Notes under the pieces: model-generated
The model's database searches: none
What the model saw: only the letters and a program-made list of their open reading frames with translations
Told to the model about the DNA's origin: nothing
In this document: piece by piece, positions 16,332-25,989 of the stretch
Numbering within the stretch: the first letter of the stretch is position 1
Layout: each line of letters opens with the position of its first letter
Made by a program: the position numbers and the translations under genes
Source of the DNA: an uncultured Bacteroides sp.
GTDB lineage: Bacteria > Bacteroidota > Bacteroidia > Bacteroidales > Bacteroidaceae
DNA: 64,000 bases
NCBI GenBank assembly: GCA_900556845.1
Contig: USQO01000001.1
Location: 1 to 64,000 of the forward strand
Direction: 5' to 3'

Positions 16332-17273
16332 TTATTCGGTAACGTGCGATTTTACAAACGATTCAATATGCCGAACTCTCTTTTCTTCCAGGATTTCATC
16401 TACAGCAATCAAGATACCAGTTTCTTCTACATTTCCGAAATCCTCGTTGATGGCAGTGCCAAACATACGCATCGTAGGCGACAAACTCATATAAGCATTT
16501 ACTAATGGAGGAATATTATATCCCAGTTTTCGCACTTCCGAATTCAAGATTCTATAGTCTTCCTTAAAAGACTCACAGCAGAACAGTTTTTCAAGCTCCT
16601 GAGGATCAGCCTCTATCTGTAACGGATGTACCGGAACAATCAGATGATCCTTATCATCAAAATGCTTTTTCAAGAAATACAGAATCATATCCCGACCTAA
16701 TCGGTTATAACTGGGATACATTGTCATTTTCCCAAAAAAGTATTTTACATTCGGTCTGATAACCGTCAAGGCACCCAAGCCATCCCATAAGTTGTCCAAA
16801 GCAAACAGACTTTTAGCCCCCTTTCTGGTAGACTGGTATTCCAGTGTAACAAATGAACGGCCCAGTTCAACGGTCGTAGGCAAGAAATCTTTCAGAAATC
16901 GCTCTGAAAAATTAAACATGTGAGCAGTTGCTAAAACCGGTTGTCCCTGATCATCAAATTCCACCTCATCGCCAAACATATAGCGATAGCCACCTAGAAT
17001 TTCTTCTGCTTCTGGATCCCAAACCACCAATTGTTTATAAGGATTCTCCATCAAGTCGTACTCGTCCAGGTCCATCGATTTACCAGACCCACCTCCAGCT
17101 GCTCTAAAAGCAATTTCACGAAGACGGCCAATTTCTTTCAACACGTTTGGCGCATTCTTCCAAGTAACAATATAAATTTCATTATTGCTTTTATTTGTAA
17201 ACCTCAGCCTCCGTTCCTCAGTCAACTCTGATTTCAGGACATCTCTGCCAATCGGTGCAATTATATCTTCCAT
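16332..17273 (-). CDS. glsB: GNAT-like N-acyltransferase, GlsB type (glycine lipid synthesis)
   Basis: A 313-residue protein of the hemolysin/OlsB-like GNAT group. Characteristic blocks are VLKEIGRLREIAFRAAGGGSG near residue 45, the YRYMFGDE strand, LGRSFVTLEYQSTRKG near 140 and MYPSYNRLGRDMILYFL. In Bacteroides thetaiotaomicron the homologous adjacent pair GlsB (N-acyltransferase) and GlsA (O-acyltransferase) makes glycine lipids: GlsB joins a 3-hydroxy fatty acid to glycine (commendamide), and GlsA adds a second acyl chain. The family and the pairing seen here support that role. It lies 16 bases downstream of glsA, with a terminator after it. Reaction specificity is inferred from the homologues. 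Confidence 0.82.
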   Translation of the reverse strand: MEDIIAPIGRDVLKSELTEERRLRFTNKSNNEIYIVTWKNAPNVLKEIGRLREIAFRAAGGGSGKSMDLDEYDLMENPYKQLVVWDPEAEEILGGYRYMFGDEVEFDDQGQPVLATAHMFNFSERFLKDFLPTTVELGRSFVTLEYQSTRKGAKSLFALDNLWDGLGALTVIRPNVKYFFGKMTMYPSYNRLGRDMILYFLKKHFDDKDHLIVPVHPLQIEADPQELEKLFCCESFKEDYRILNSEVRKLGYNIPPLVNAYMSLSPTMRMFGTAINEDFGNVEETGILIAVDEILEEKRVRHIESFVKSHVTE

Positions 17274-17289
17274 ATATCAATATCTTATT

Positions 17290-18114
17290 TTACAACTTAT
17301 AAACAACATCTTTTACATAATCAGCCCACTGTGCCGGTGTTCTCGATTTATCAAAAGTTTGCCAAGGAATAGGTTTACCAATAGTAACCTTAAAGGTTTT
17401 ATGACGGTTTTTCAACATCTCATCCGCAAGATAAAGCATGGCAATATTAAACTTAAGTCCAATGAACTTACAGAAATTTGCCAAAGAATAAAAGAAGTCC
17501 GAGTTTCGTCCCTCGAAATGAATAGGCACAATATCCCGATGCGACTCTATACTTTTAACAATAAAAGTTTTTTTCCATTCCAAATCTTTTATCACACCTC
17601 TCTGCCGCCGTGAACAAAGTCCGGCCGGAAACATAATTATATGATTATCCGAAGAAAAACCTGCCTCTACCATTTTAGGAAAGTCACGCGACTGCGAGCC
17701 TGTTTTATTAATCGGAATGCATAAGGGAGCAAGCCCGTGCAAATTCATAAGCAAGTCGTTCACCAAATACTTGATTTTCCCATCATAATGTTTTCCTAAA
17801 ATATAGCCTAATGCTACTCCATCTTGCCCTCCTAAAGGGTGATTGCTGACAAAAGTGCACAACCCCTCCTTTGGTAAGTTTTCCAATCCTCTCACATCAA
17901 GATGTGCATCCAGAAATTCAAGGCATGCCTCCAGAAATTCAACCCCTACCTTATCAGCCGTTCCTTCTAGGAAAACATTCAATTCATCCTGATGTACAAT
18001 TTTTTTCAGATAAGAAGCCACAAAGCCTGGTATATACCTGGCCTTGTCACCCGCCTTGTCTTTAAGGATTCTATCAATATCAATTAAAAATAACGAATCG
18101 TTATCCATCTTCAT
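17290..18114 (-). CDS. glsA: PlsC-like O-acyltransferase, GlsA type (glycine lipid synthesis)
   Basis: A 274-residue acyltransferase of the PlsC superfamily. The catalytic box is SNHPLGGQDGVALG near residues 89-102, with five residues between His and Asp instead of the usual four, as in hemolysin-associated acyltransferases. PINKTGSQSRDFPKM and MFPAGLCSRRQRG correspond to the substrate-binding blocks. It should O-acylate N-acyl-glycine to the diacyl glycine lipid. It is the first gene of a two-gene operon with glsB and has its own promoter. In Flavobacteria both activities are fused in one OlsF protein, which fits a joint pathway. It is divergent from the dcw cluster. Confidence 0.82.
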   Translation of the reverse strand: MKMDNDSLFLIDIDRILKDKAGDKARYIPGFVASYLKKIVHQDELNVFLEGTADKVGVEFLEACLEFLDAHLDVRGLENLPKEGLCTFVSNHPLGGQDGVALGYILGKHYDGKIKYLVNDLLMNLHGLAPLCIPINKTGSQSRDFPKMVEAGFSSDNHIIMFPAGLCSRRQRGVIKDLEWKKTFIVKSIESHRDIVPIHFEGRNSDFFYSLANFCKFIGLKFNIAMLYLADEMLKNRHKTFKVTIGKPIPWQTFDKSRTPAQWADYVKDVVYKL

Positions 18115-18476
18115 CTACAGTTTTCGTTACAAATGTAACTTAACTTTTTAAAAATAATGCATTAGAACAGAAAAAATGAGAGTTTCAAGTCGCAAAATTT
18201 CATTCACGCCCCCAAAAAGGCCCAAAAAATGCACACGCCTGTAAGATTTTGTGCATATCCATCTTCTTTCATAAAAGGCAAAGACACTCATCGTGTCCAA
18301 ACAGTCCTTTATTTATCCCTTTACTTTAACAAACTAACATATAGATATGATTTTCAAGCATTTAGAAAGAGAAACAAACTGTTGATAACTTTTTCTTCTT
18401 TTATATCTCTAATTATAAGGAAATATGTAACTTTACCGCTCGAATATTTATATAATAATGTAAATACTAATGTCAT
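18115..18476. other. 362-base gap at the head of the dcw cluster; no mraZ
   Basis: No credible gene is seen. The gap holds the glsA promoter at 18130-18137 and, on the plus strand, a near-consensus -7 box TAACTTTA at 18428-18435 that may serve rsmH. It is too short for mraZ, which normally precedes rsmH, and no frame resembles MraZ. Confidence 0.7.
18130..18137 (-). promoter_or_regulatory. -7 box of glsA-glsB
   Basis: On the minus strand TACATTTG fits TAnnTTTG, about 16 bases before the glsA ATG. Confidence 0.6.
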
Positions 18477-19391
18477 ATGAATGAAACAGAACAGACTTAT
18501 CACATTCCCGTTCTTTTGCACGAAAGCATTGAAGGAATGAACTTACGGGCAAAAGGCACTTTTGTAGATGTAACATTTGGTGGTGGAGGTCATTCAAAGG
18601 AAATTCTTCGCTGCATGGATTCTGAAAGCCGTCTGTTCAGTTTCGATCAGGACGAAGACGCAGAGCAGAACATCATCAATGACAAGCGCTTTACATTCGT
18701 TCGCAGTAACTTCCGGTATCTAAGCAATTTCCTGAGATATTATGGAGTGAGCGGTGTAGATGCAGTTCTTGCAGACTTGGGAGTTTCATCGCACCACTTT
18801 GACGACTCCGAAAGAGGCTTTTCCTTCCGCTTTAATGGCAAGCTGGATATGCGCATGAACAAACGGGCTGGCATGACAGCTGCCGATATAGTAAACAATT
18901 ACGATGAAGAGCGGCTGGCCAATTTATTCCACCTGTACGGAGAGCTGAAAAACAGCCGAAAAATAGCTTCGGTGCTTGTAAAAGCCCGCAGCCAGAAAAA
19001 GTTGGAAACTATAGAAGAGTTCTTGGACATCATAAAACCTCTATTCTGGAAAGACCGGGAAAAGAAAGAGCTCGCAAAAGTTTTTCAAGCATTACGCATT
19101 GAAGTTAACCAAGAAATGGAAGCTTTGAAAGAAATGCTTTATGCTGCCACCCGTGCTTTAAAACCCGGAGGACGCCTGGTTGTCATTACCTATCATTCAC
19201 TTGAAGACCGTATGGTAAAAAATATCATGAAGACAGGTAATGTAGAAGGGAAAGTAGAACAAGATATTTTCGGACGGACAGATTGCCCGTTCAAGCTGGT
19301 TAACAATAAAGTTATTGTTCCTTCTGATGAAGAGATTGAAAGAAATCCCCGTTCAAGAAGCGCAAAACTAAGAATAGCTGAAAAAAAATAA
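18477..19391 (+). CDS. rsmH: 16S rRNA m4C1402 methyltransferase
   Basis: A 304-residue SAM-dependent methyltransferase (MraW) that N4-methylates C1402 of 16S rRNA, tuning the ribosomal P site. The SAM site is VDVTFGGGGHSKEIL at about residues 30-44. ADLGVSSHHFDD, the RGFSFR block and a C-terminal GGRLVVITYHSLEDRMVK complete the family signature. It is the first gene of the dcw cluster here. The ATG at 18477 is in frame with the conserved HIPVLLHES block; a second ATG at 18481 is out of frame. Ten bases separate it from ftsL. Confidence 0.95.
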   Translation: MNETEQTYHIPVLLHESIEGMNLRAKGTFVDVTFGGGGHSKEILRCMDSESRLFSFDQDEDAEQNIINDKRFTFVRSNFRYLSNFLRYYGVSGVDAVLADLGVSSHHFDDSERGFSFRFNGKLDMRMNKRAGMTAADIVNNYDEERLANLFHLYGELKNSRKIASVLVKARSQKKLETIEEFLDIIKPLFWKDREKKELAKVFQALRIEVNQEMEALKEMLYAATRALKPGGRLVVITYHSLEDRMVKNIMKTGNVEGKVEQDIFGRTDCPFKLVNNKVIVPSDEEIERNPRSRSAKLRIAEKK

Positions 19392-19401
19392 TGAAATCAT
19401 T

Positions 19402-19752
19402 ATGAAAGAGACAACTGAACAAGAAAGAAATCAGACAGCCCATATTACTTGGCGCACTATTCTGGGAGGGGACATCCTTACCCATGATTTTTTAAGGCGA
19501 CAGGCTAATCTTGTCATTTTGATTGTCATACTTACAATTCTTTATATTGACAACCGCTATTCGTGTCAACAGGAATTAATCGAGATTGACAAGCTGAAAA
19601 AAGAATTGATAGACATCAAATATGATGCCTTGACACTATCTTCTCAATTGACAGAAAAAAGCCGGCAGTCAAAAATTGAAGAATACATTACTGCAGGAGG
19701 AAAAGAACTGGAAACAGCGACCACTCCACCCTACTTAATCAAAAAAGATTAA
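19402..19752 (+). CDS. ftsL: FtsL-like cell division protein
   Basis: A 116-residue bitopic protein: a cytoplasmic N-terminus of about 35 residues, one membrane helix at about 36-50 (NLVILIVILTILYI), then a coiled coil at about 54-95. This is the architecture of FtsL, which with FtsB and FtsQ holds and activates FtsI/FtsW at the septum. Sequence identity in this family is low, so the call rests on topology and position between rsmH and ftsI. It is followed by ftsI after 4 bases. Confidence 0.85.
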   Translation: MKETTEQERNQTAHITWRTILGGDILTHDFLRRQANLVILIVILTILYIDNRYSCQQELIEIDKLKKELIDIKYDALTLSSQLTEKSRQSKIEEYITAGGKELETATTPPYLIKKD

Positions 19753-19756
19753 AGGC

Positions 19757-21886
19757 ATGATACAGGATCACAAAAAAATAATGCTGCGTTTTTCCTTCAT
19801 CCTGCTGATGATGGTACTGGTGGGTATTGCCATTATTATTAAGGCAGCTTTTATCATGTTTGCCGAAAGACAATACTGGATGGATGTTGCAGACAGATTT
19901 GTAAAAGAAAATGTCGTTGTACATCCAACCCGAGGCAACATTATCTCGGCAGACGGGAAATTAATGGCCAGCAGCCTTCCGGAATACAAAATCTACATGG
20001 ACTTCAAGGCTGGAGGTACAGAAAAAGACACGATGTTAATGAACCACCTTAACGAGATATGCGAAGGATTGCATCAGATTTTTCCAGACCAGAGCGCCAA
20101 AGATTTCAAACGTACATTCCTACAAGGGCGCAAAAAGGAAAGCCGCAGCTGGCTGCTATACAACAAACGCATTTCGTACATCGAATTCAAAGAGGTAAAG
20201 AAGCTGCCGGTGCTTTCACTCAGTCCCTATCGAGGAGGGTTATTTGCTCAAGAGTTCAACCAGCGCAAAAAACCTTTTGGTTCCTTGGCCATGCGAACAT
20301 TGGGTGATATGTATCCGGACATGACGAAAGGAGCGAAAAATGGTCTGGAGCTGACTTACGACTCTATTTTAAGAGGTGAAGATGGTATTACCCACCGTCA
20401 GAAAGTTATGAACAAGTATCTGAATATTGTGGATAAACCTGCAGTGGACGGTTGTGATATTATTACTACTATCGATGTAGGAATGCAGGATATCGCAGAA
20501 AAAGCACTTGTAGACCAACTTAAAAATCTTGAAGCTGTTTTTGGTGTGGCAATCCTTATGGAAGTCAAAACCGGAGATATCAAAGCTATTGTGAATATGA
20601 GCCGAACACCAAGCGGCAATTATTACGAAGCAAAAAATCTGGCTGTAAGTAACCTGATGGAACCGGGCTCAACATTCAAGACAGCTTCTATGATGGTTGC
20701 GATGGAAGATAAATATATCACTCCTAACTATACTGTGGATACTGGAAATGGTATTCTGAAAATGCATGGCAGTTTTATGAAAGACCATAACTGGCACAGA
20801 GGCGGATATGGAGTTTTGGATGTTACTCATATTATGGGCTACTCTTCCAATATTGGAGTTTCGTCCATCATTGACAAATTTTATGGGGACAATCCTCAAA
20901 AATTTGTTGACGGCTTAAAACGCATGAGTATAGACACTCCTATTCATTTGGGAATAGCTGGTGAAACAGCTCCTAGAATACGGGGAGTGAACCAAAGATA
21001 TTGGTCAAAGACAACTTTGCCATGGATGAGTATCGGTTACGAAACCCAGATTCCACCTATTTATATTGCCAATTTCTACAATGCAATTGCCAATAATGGA
21101 ACAATGATTAAGCCCAAACTGGTCAAAGCGATTGTTAAGAACGGAGAGGTTATCGAGGAGTTCCCGACCGAAATCATCAATCCTAAAATATGTTCGGATA
21201 CGACGCTGATGTACATACACGACATATTAAAGCATGTTGTAAAAAACGGCTTGGCCAAACAAGCTGGTAGCAAGCAGTTTGAGGTTGCCGGGAAAACCGG
21301 TACAGCTCAGATATCACAGGGTAAAGCTGGATATAAAGCCGGAGGAGTCAGCTATCTTGTCAGTTTCTGCGGATATTTTCCAGCAGATAACCCCAAGTAC
21401 ACTTGTCTGGTATCCATACAGATTCCTCATGGCCCTGCATCTGGAGGATTGCAGGCTGGAAGTGTTTTCAACAAGATAGCGGAACGTGTTTATGCCAAAC
21501 ATCTGTCCAAGAATCTGGCAAATGCCAAGGATTCTACAGCGGTGCTGGTTCCTGATGTAAAGAATGGTAATCTGCACGAAGCTGCCTATATTTTAAATGA
21601 ATTGGGTGTAAAATATAGTGGCTATCAGATGGAAAAAGAAAATCAGGAAGCACCCGTCTGGGGTAAATCCGAAATTAACAATGACGGTATTGTTTTCAAC
21701 TCCATTAAGCAGAACGCCAATCTGGTTCCTAACGTTAAAAACATGGGAGCAAAAGATGCTGTTTATTTACTGGAAGGGGTAGGATTAAAAGTACGGCTGA
21801 ATGGTATTGGCAGAGTAACATCACAAAGCATTCCTCCTGGAAGTTCTTTACATAAAGGACAAACAATAGTATTAACATTGAAATAA
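19757..21886 (+). CDS. ftsI: Division transpeptidase PBP3 with two PASTA domains
   Basis: A 709-residue class B penicillin-binding protein that cross-links septal peptidoglycan together with FtsW. The N-terminal membrane anchor is at residues 11-33 and the PBP dimerisation domain at about 50-220. The transpeptidase motifs are SxxK Ser305-Lys308 (EPGSTFKT), SxN Ser363-Asn365 (YSSNIG) and KTG 513-515. Two PASTA-type repeats close the protein ([14 protein letters not shown] from about 595, [14 protein letters not shown] from about 655); E. coli FtsI has none. It lies between ftsL and murE within the cluster. Confidence 0.95.
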   Translation: MIQDHKKIMLRFSFILLMMVLVGIAIIIKAAFIMFAERQYWMDVADRFVKENVVVHPTRGNIISADGKLMASSLPEYKIYMDFKAGGTEKDTMLMNHLNEICEGLHQIFPDQSAKDFKRTFLQGRKKESRSWLLYNKRISYIEFKEVKKLPVLSLSPYRGGLFAQEFNQRKKPFGSLAMRTLGDMYPDMTKGAKNGLELTYDSILRGEDGITHRQKVMNKYLNIVDKPAVDGCDIITTIDVGMQDIAEKALVDQLKNLEAVFGVAILMEVKTGDIKAIVNMSRTPSGNYYEAKNLAVSNLMEPGSTFKTASMMVAMEDKYITPNYTVDTGNGILKMHGSFMKDHNWHRGGYGVLDVTHIMGYSSNIGVSSIIDKFYGDNPQKFVDGLKRMSIDTPIHLGIAGETAPRIRGVNQRYWSKTTLPWMSIGYETQIPPIYIANFYNAIANNGTMIKPKLVKAIVKNGEVIEEFPTEIINPKICSDTTLMYIHDILKHVVKNGLAKQAGSKQFEVAGKTGTAQISQGKAGYKAGGVSYLVSFCGYFPADNPKYTCLVSIQIPHGPASGGLQAGSVFNKIAERVYAKHLSKNLANAKDSTAVLVPDVKNGNLHEAAYILNELGVKYSGYQMEKENQEAPVWGKSEINNDGIVFNSIKQNANLVPNVKNMGAKDAVYLLEGVGLKVRLNGIGRVTSQSIPPGSSLHKGQTIVLTLK

Positions 21887-21896
21887 TTGGAACATT

Positions 21897-23354
21897 ATGA
21901 AATTACAAGATATAATCAAATCTGTTGCGGATATATGTATTAAAGGAGCATCTGATAAAGAGATTACTAACATCCAAATAGATTCCCGAAAAGTTAAAGA
22001 GGGAGGATTATTTATCGCTGTTAAGGGTACACAGGCAGATGGACATGCTTATATCGAGAAAGCAATTCAGTTGGGTGCCATTGCTATCGTATGCGAAACC
22101 ATGCCAGAGCAAACTTTAGAACATGTAACTTACATACAGGTCAAAAATTCGGAGGCAATAGTTGGGAAAATAGCAACAACTTTCTATGGTAACCCAACTT
22201 CGAAATTGAAACTGGTAGGCGTAACGGGGACAAATGGGAAGACTACGATTGCTACCTTATTATATAAGATGTTTCGTCACTTCGGGTACAAGGTAGGATT
22301 ACTGTCAACCGTATGTAACTATATCAACGATAAAGCGGTGCCGACAGAACATACTACTCCCGACCCCATTACCTTAAACCAGCTATTGGGAGAAATGGTT
22401 CAAAAAGGTTGTAGCTATGCCTTTATGGAAGTCAGCTCGCATGCAGTTGTTCAAAACCGCATAGGTGGATTACTGTTTGCCGGAGGTATTTTTACGAATC
22501 TGACACGCGACCATTTGGACTATCACAAAACATTTGATGCATATCTTAAAGCCAAAAAGATGTTTTTCGATAATCTTCCCAAATCAGCTTTTGCCTTGAC
22601 CAATGCCGATGACAAAAACGGATTGGTAATGACACAAAACACAAAGGCTCACGTAACAACCTACTCGTTGAGAAGCCTTTGCGACTTTAAAGGAAAGGTC
22701 TTGGAAGACGGATTTGAGGGTATGCTGATGGATATTAATAACCGTGAAGTCAATGTTCAGTTCATCGGACGCTTCAATGCATCCAATCTGCTGGCAGTAT
22801 ATGGAGCTGCTACATTATTAGGGAAACAGCCGGAAGAAATTTTGGTTGCTCTAAGTCTGCTTCGCCCTGTGTCTGGACGTTTCGATGCACTTCGGTCGCC
22901 CAAAGGCTACACAGCAATTGTAGATTATGCACATACTCCCGATGCATTGGTTAATGTACTTGAGACCATCCATGAAGTCTTGCGAGGAAGAGGAAATGTA
23001 ATTACAGTGGTAGGAGCTGGCGGAAACCGTGACAAAGGGAAACGCCCTATCATGGCACAAGAATCTGTAAAACGAAGTGATAAAGTCATTATCACATCGG
23101 ATAACCCGCGATTCGAAGAACCTCAAGATATTATAAACGATATGTTGGCAGACCTGAAAAAAGAAGATTTGCAAAAAGTTATCAGTATTACGGATAGAAA
23201 AGAAGCTATCAAGACTGCTTGTATGCTTGCCCAAACAGGAGACGTTATACTAGTAGCAGGAAAAGGGCATGAAAACTATCAGGAGGTAAAAGGTGTAAAA
23301 CATCATTTTGATGATAAAGAAGTTTTATGCGATATATTCAATAACGAACAATAA
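21897..23354 (+). CDS. murE: UDP-MurNAc-tripeptide synthetase, meso-diaminopimelate adding
   Basis: A 485-residue Mur ligase that adds the third residue to UDP-MurNAc-L-Ala-D-Glu in the cytoplasm. The ATP loop is GTNGKTT at 111-117; HTTPDP at 152-157 and the RDHLDYH block follow. The amino-acid selectivity motif is DNPR at residues 402-405 (DNPRFEEP), which marks meso-diaminopimelate and not lysine as substrate and fits a Gram-negative wall. The length is normal. It starts 10 bases after ftsI. Confidence 0.96.
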   Translation: MKLQDIIKSVADICIKGASDKEITNIQIDSRKVKEGGLFIAVKGTQADGHAYIEKAIQLGAIAIVCETMPEQTLEHVTYIQVKNSEAIVGKIATTFYGNPTSKLKLVGVTGTNGKTTIATLLYKMFRHFGYKVGLLSTVCNYINDKAVPTEHTTPDPITLNQLLGEMVQKGCSYAFMEVSSHAVVQNRIGGLLFAGGIFTNLTRDHLDYHKTFDAYLKAKKMFFDNLPKSAFALTNADDKNGLVMTQNTKAHVTTYSLRSLCDFKGKVLEDGFEGMLMDINNREVNVQFIGRFNASNLLAVYGAATLLGKQPEEILVALSLLRPVSGRFDALRSPKGYTAIVDYAHTPDALVNVLETIHEVLRGRGNVITVVGAGGNRDKGKRPIMAQESVKRSDKVIITSDNPRFEEPQDIINDMLADLKKEDLQKVISITDRKEAIKTACMLAQTGDVILVAGKGHENYQEVKGVKHHFDDKEVLCDIFNNEQ

Positions 23355-23368
23355 AATAAAACATAAAC

Positions 23369-24637
23369 ATGTTATACTATTTATTTAACTATCTGGAGCA
23401 GTTTGATTTTCCCGGTGCACGTATGTTCGGTTACGTTTCATTTCGTTCACTCATGACCGTCATTCTGGCTTTACTTATTTCTGCCATTTTTGGTGAATAC
23501 TTTATCAATTTACTGAAGAAGAAACAAATTACAGAAACACAACGAGATGCTTCCATTGACCCCTTCAACGTAAACAAAGTGGGCGTACCTACAATGGGAG
23601 GTGTTATTATCATTACAGCTATTATCATTCCTTGCCTGTTGCTGGGAAAACTGCATAATATATATATGATATTGATGCTGATAACAACTGTATGGTTAGG
23701 CACACTTGGATTTCTGGACGACTATATTAAGGTCTTCCGAAAAGATAAAGAAGGACTACACGGGAAATTTAAAATTATCGGCCAGGTAGGCCTCGGACTT
23801 ATCGTCGGGCTTACTCTTTATCTAAGTCCGGATGTTGTCATCAGGGAAAATATTGAAGTTCAGCAAAACGGACAGATTGTAGACGTTGTACACATTCCAC
23901 AAGATCAAAAATCGACGCAAACTACAATCCCGTTTTTCAAGAATAACAATCTGGATTATGCCGATTTTGTAAGCTTTATGGGCGAACATGCCCAAACAGC
24001 AGGATGGATTGTATTTGTCCTTGTTACTATTTTTGTGGTAACTGCGGTTTCGAATGGCGCCAACTTGAATGACGGAATGGATGGAATGGCTGCCGGTAAT
24101 TCCGCGATAATCGGAGTTACATTAGGCATTCTTGCATACGTATCCAGTCATATAGAATATGCAAGTTATCTGAATATCATGTATATACCAGGTAGTGAGG
24201 AACTTGTTATTTTTATCTGTGCCTTTATCGGAGCACTAATTGGATTTTTATGGTATAATGCTTTTCCGGCACAGGTTTTTATGGGCGATACAGGTAGTCT
24301 GACGATTGGAGGAATTATTGCCGTGTTTGCAATAATTATTCATAAGGAATTGCTGATTCCTATTTTATGCGGAATTTTCCTCATCGAAAACTTATCTGTA
24401 ATTCTTCAGGTAAATTATTTCAAACGCGGGAAAAAGAAAGGACACTTGCAGCGGATCTTCAAACGTACTCCGATACATGACCATTTCCGGACTACGATTG
24501 CACAACTGGACCCCAACTGCAGTTATTTGTTCACCAAACCGACCAGTGTTTTTCACGAATCAAAAATTACAGTACGATTCTGGATTGTATCCATTGTACT
24601 TGCAGCAATAACGATTATAACTTTAAAGATTAGATAA
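23369..24637 (+). CDS. mraY: Phospho-MurNAc-pentapeptide translocase
   Basis: A 422-residue integral membrane enzyme with about ten helices that transfers phospho-MurNAc-pentapeptide to undecaprenyl phosphate, giving lipid I. Active-site motifs are GFLDDY (Asp117, Asp118), NDGMDG (234-239) and, near the end, PIHDHFRTT. Compared with E. coli MraY (360 residues) it has an extra loop at about residues 154-200, rich in polar residues, which is usual for Bacteroidetes. It lies 14 bases after murE and 4 bases before murD. Confidence 0.95.
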   Translation: MLYYLFNYLEQFDFPGARMFGYVSFRSLMTVILALLISAIFGEYFINLLKKKQITETQRDASIDPFNVNKVGVPTMGGVIIITAIIIPCLLLGKLHNIYMILMLITTVWLGTLGFLDDYIKVFRKDKEGLHGKFKIIGQVGLGLIVGLTLYLSPDVVIRENIEVQQNGQIVDVVHIPQDQKSTQTTIPFFKNNNLDYADFVSFMGEHAQTAGWIVFVLVTIFVVTAVSNGANLNDGMDGMAAGNSAIIGVTLGILAYVSSHIEYASYLNIMYIPGSEELVIFICAFIGALIGFLWYNAFPAQVFMGDTGSLTIGGIIAVFAIIIHKELLIPILCGIFLIENLSVILQVNYFKRGKKKGHLQRIFKRTPIHDHFRTTIAQLDPNCSYLFTKPTSVFHESKITVRFWIVSIVLAAITIITLKIR

Positions 24638-24641
24638 AGCC

Positions 24642-25976
24642 ATGACAAAAAGGATTGTCATTTTAGGAGCTGGAGAAAGTGGCACAGGTGCCGCTGTTCT
24701 AGCAAAAAAACAAGGTTTTGACACTTTTGTATCAGACATGTCTGCTATAAAAGAGCCATATAAACAGATGTTGGACGAACGAGAAATTGCATGGGAGGAA
24801 GGCCAGCATACCGAAAGCTTGATTCTTAATGCAGATGAAGTTATAAAAAGCCCGGGGATTCCCAATAATGCACCTATTATTTTAAAGCTGAAAGCATTAG
24901 GAACACCTATTATTTCTGAAATAGAATTTGCAGGACGTTATACCAATGCAAAAATGATATGCATTACAGGCAGTAACGGAAAAACAACTACAACTTCGTT
25001 GATTTACCACATATTCAAAAAAGCCGGGCTGAACGTCGGACTGGCAGGTAATATCGGACAGAGTCTTGCATATCAGGTTGCTGAATGTAACTACGACTAT
25101 TATGTGATTGAGCTTAGCAGTTTCCAGTTGGACAACATGTATAAGTTCCATGCAAACATTGCAGTATTGATGAATATCACTCCAGACCATCTGGACCGAT
25201 ATGACTATACTATGCAAAATTATGTGGATGCTAAATTCCGTATCATTCAAAACCAGACAGATGAAGATGCTTTCATCTTCTGGAATGATGACCCTATCAT
25301 TCAAAAAGAGCTTCATAAATACGGAATACACGGACACTACTATCCTTTTGCCGAAAAGCAAGAAGAAGGAGTGGCTGCCTTTACTGAACAAGATAAGGTT
25401 TATTTCACAACTCCTATTGCTTTCAACATGGAACAGGAAGAACTGGCACTGACAGGAACGCATAACTTGTTCAACTCCATGGCTGCCGGTATCTCTGCCA
25501 ACCTTTCGGGCATCCGTAAAGAATGTATCCGTGAAGCCCTCAGCGACTTTAAAGGAGTAGAACACCGACTGGAAAAAGTTACACGTGTGCGTGGAGTGGA
25601 TTATATCAATGACTCTAAGGCTACAAATGTAAATTCTTGCTGGTATGCCTTGCAGAGCATGAAAACCAAAACTGTCTTGATTTTGGGTGGAAAAGATAAA
25701 GGAAATGATTATAGTGAAATAGCCGAATTAGTAAAAGAGAAGTGCAGCGGACTGATTTTCATGGGATTGCACAATGAAAAACTACATGATTTCTTTGACG
25801 GATTTGGACTGCCTATTGCTGATGTAAAAAGCATGAAAGATGCAGTAAACGCAGCTTACCAGATGGCTAAAAAGGGAGAAACGGTCTTACTAAGCCCGTG
25901 CTGTGCCAGCTTTGACTTATTCAAAAGTTACGAAGACAGAGGCCGGCAATTTAAGGAATGTGTAAGGAACCTATAA
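24642..25976 (+). CDS. murD: UDP-MurNAc-L-alanine:D-glutamate ligase
   Basis: A 444-residue Mur ligase that adds D-glutamate to UDP-MurNAc-L-alanine. There is an N-terminal Rossmann-like domain (VILGAGESGTGAAVLA), ATP loop GSNGKTT at 110-116, the central NITPDHLDRY block and the C-terminal ligase domain with GVEHRLEKV and INDSKATN. All the expected motifs are intact. Spacings of 4 bases to mraY and 13 bases to ftsW indicate co-transcription. Confidence 0.95.
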   Translation: MTKRIVILGAGESGTGAAVLAKKQGFDTFVSDMSAIKEPYKQMLDEREIAWEEGQHTESLILNADEVIKSPGIPNNAPIILKLKALGTPIISEIEFAGRYTNAKMICITGSNGKTTTTSLIYHIFKKAGLNVGLAGNIGQSLAYQVAECNYDYYVIELSSFQLDNMYKFHANIAVLMNITPDHLDRYDYTMQNYVDAKFRIIQNQTDEDAFIFWNDDPIIQKELHKYGIHGHYYPFAEKQEEGVAAFTEQDKVYFTTPIAFNMEQEELALTGTHNLFNSMAAGISANLSGIRKECIREALSDFKGVEHRLEKVTRVRGVDYINDSKATNVNSCWYALQSMKTKTVLILGGKDKGNDYSEIAELVKEKCSGLIFMGLHNEKLHDFFDGFGLPIADVKSMKDAVNAAYQMAKKGETVLLSPCCASFDLFKSYEDRGRQFKECVRNL

Positions 25977-25989
25977 AAACAAGACAAGC

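Noticed and set aside
18208..18237. Two TGGG units spaced 10 bases apart on the minus strand as an MraZ box
   Set aside because: There are only two copies, on the strand opposite to the dcw genes, and no mraZ. It is most likely chance in a G-tract.
18229..18480. 83-codon frame upstream of rsmH as a possible mraZ or small gene
   Set aside because: The translation has no MraZ features and an odd composition. It ends across the rsmH start and has no promoter or start context of its own.
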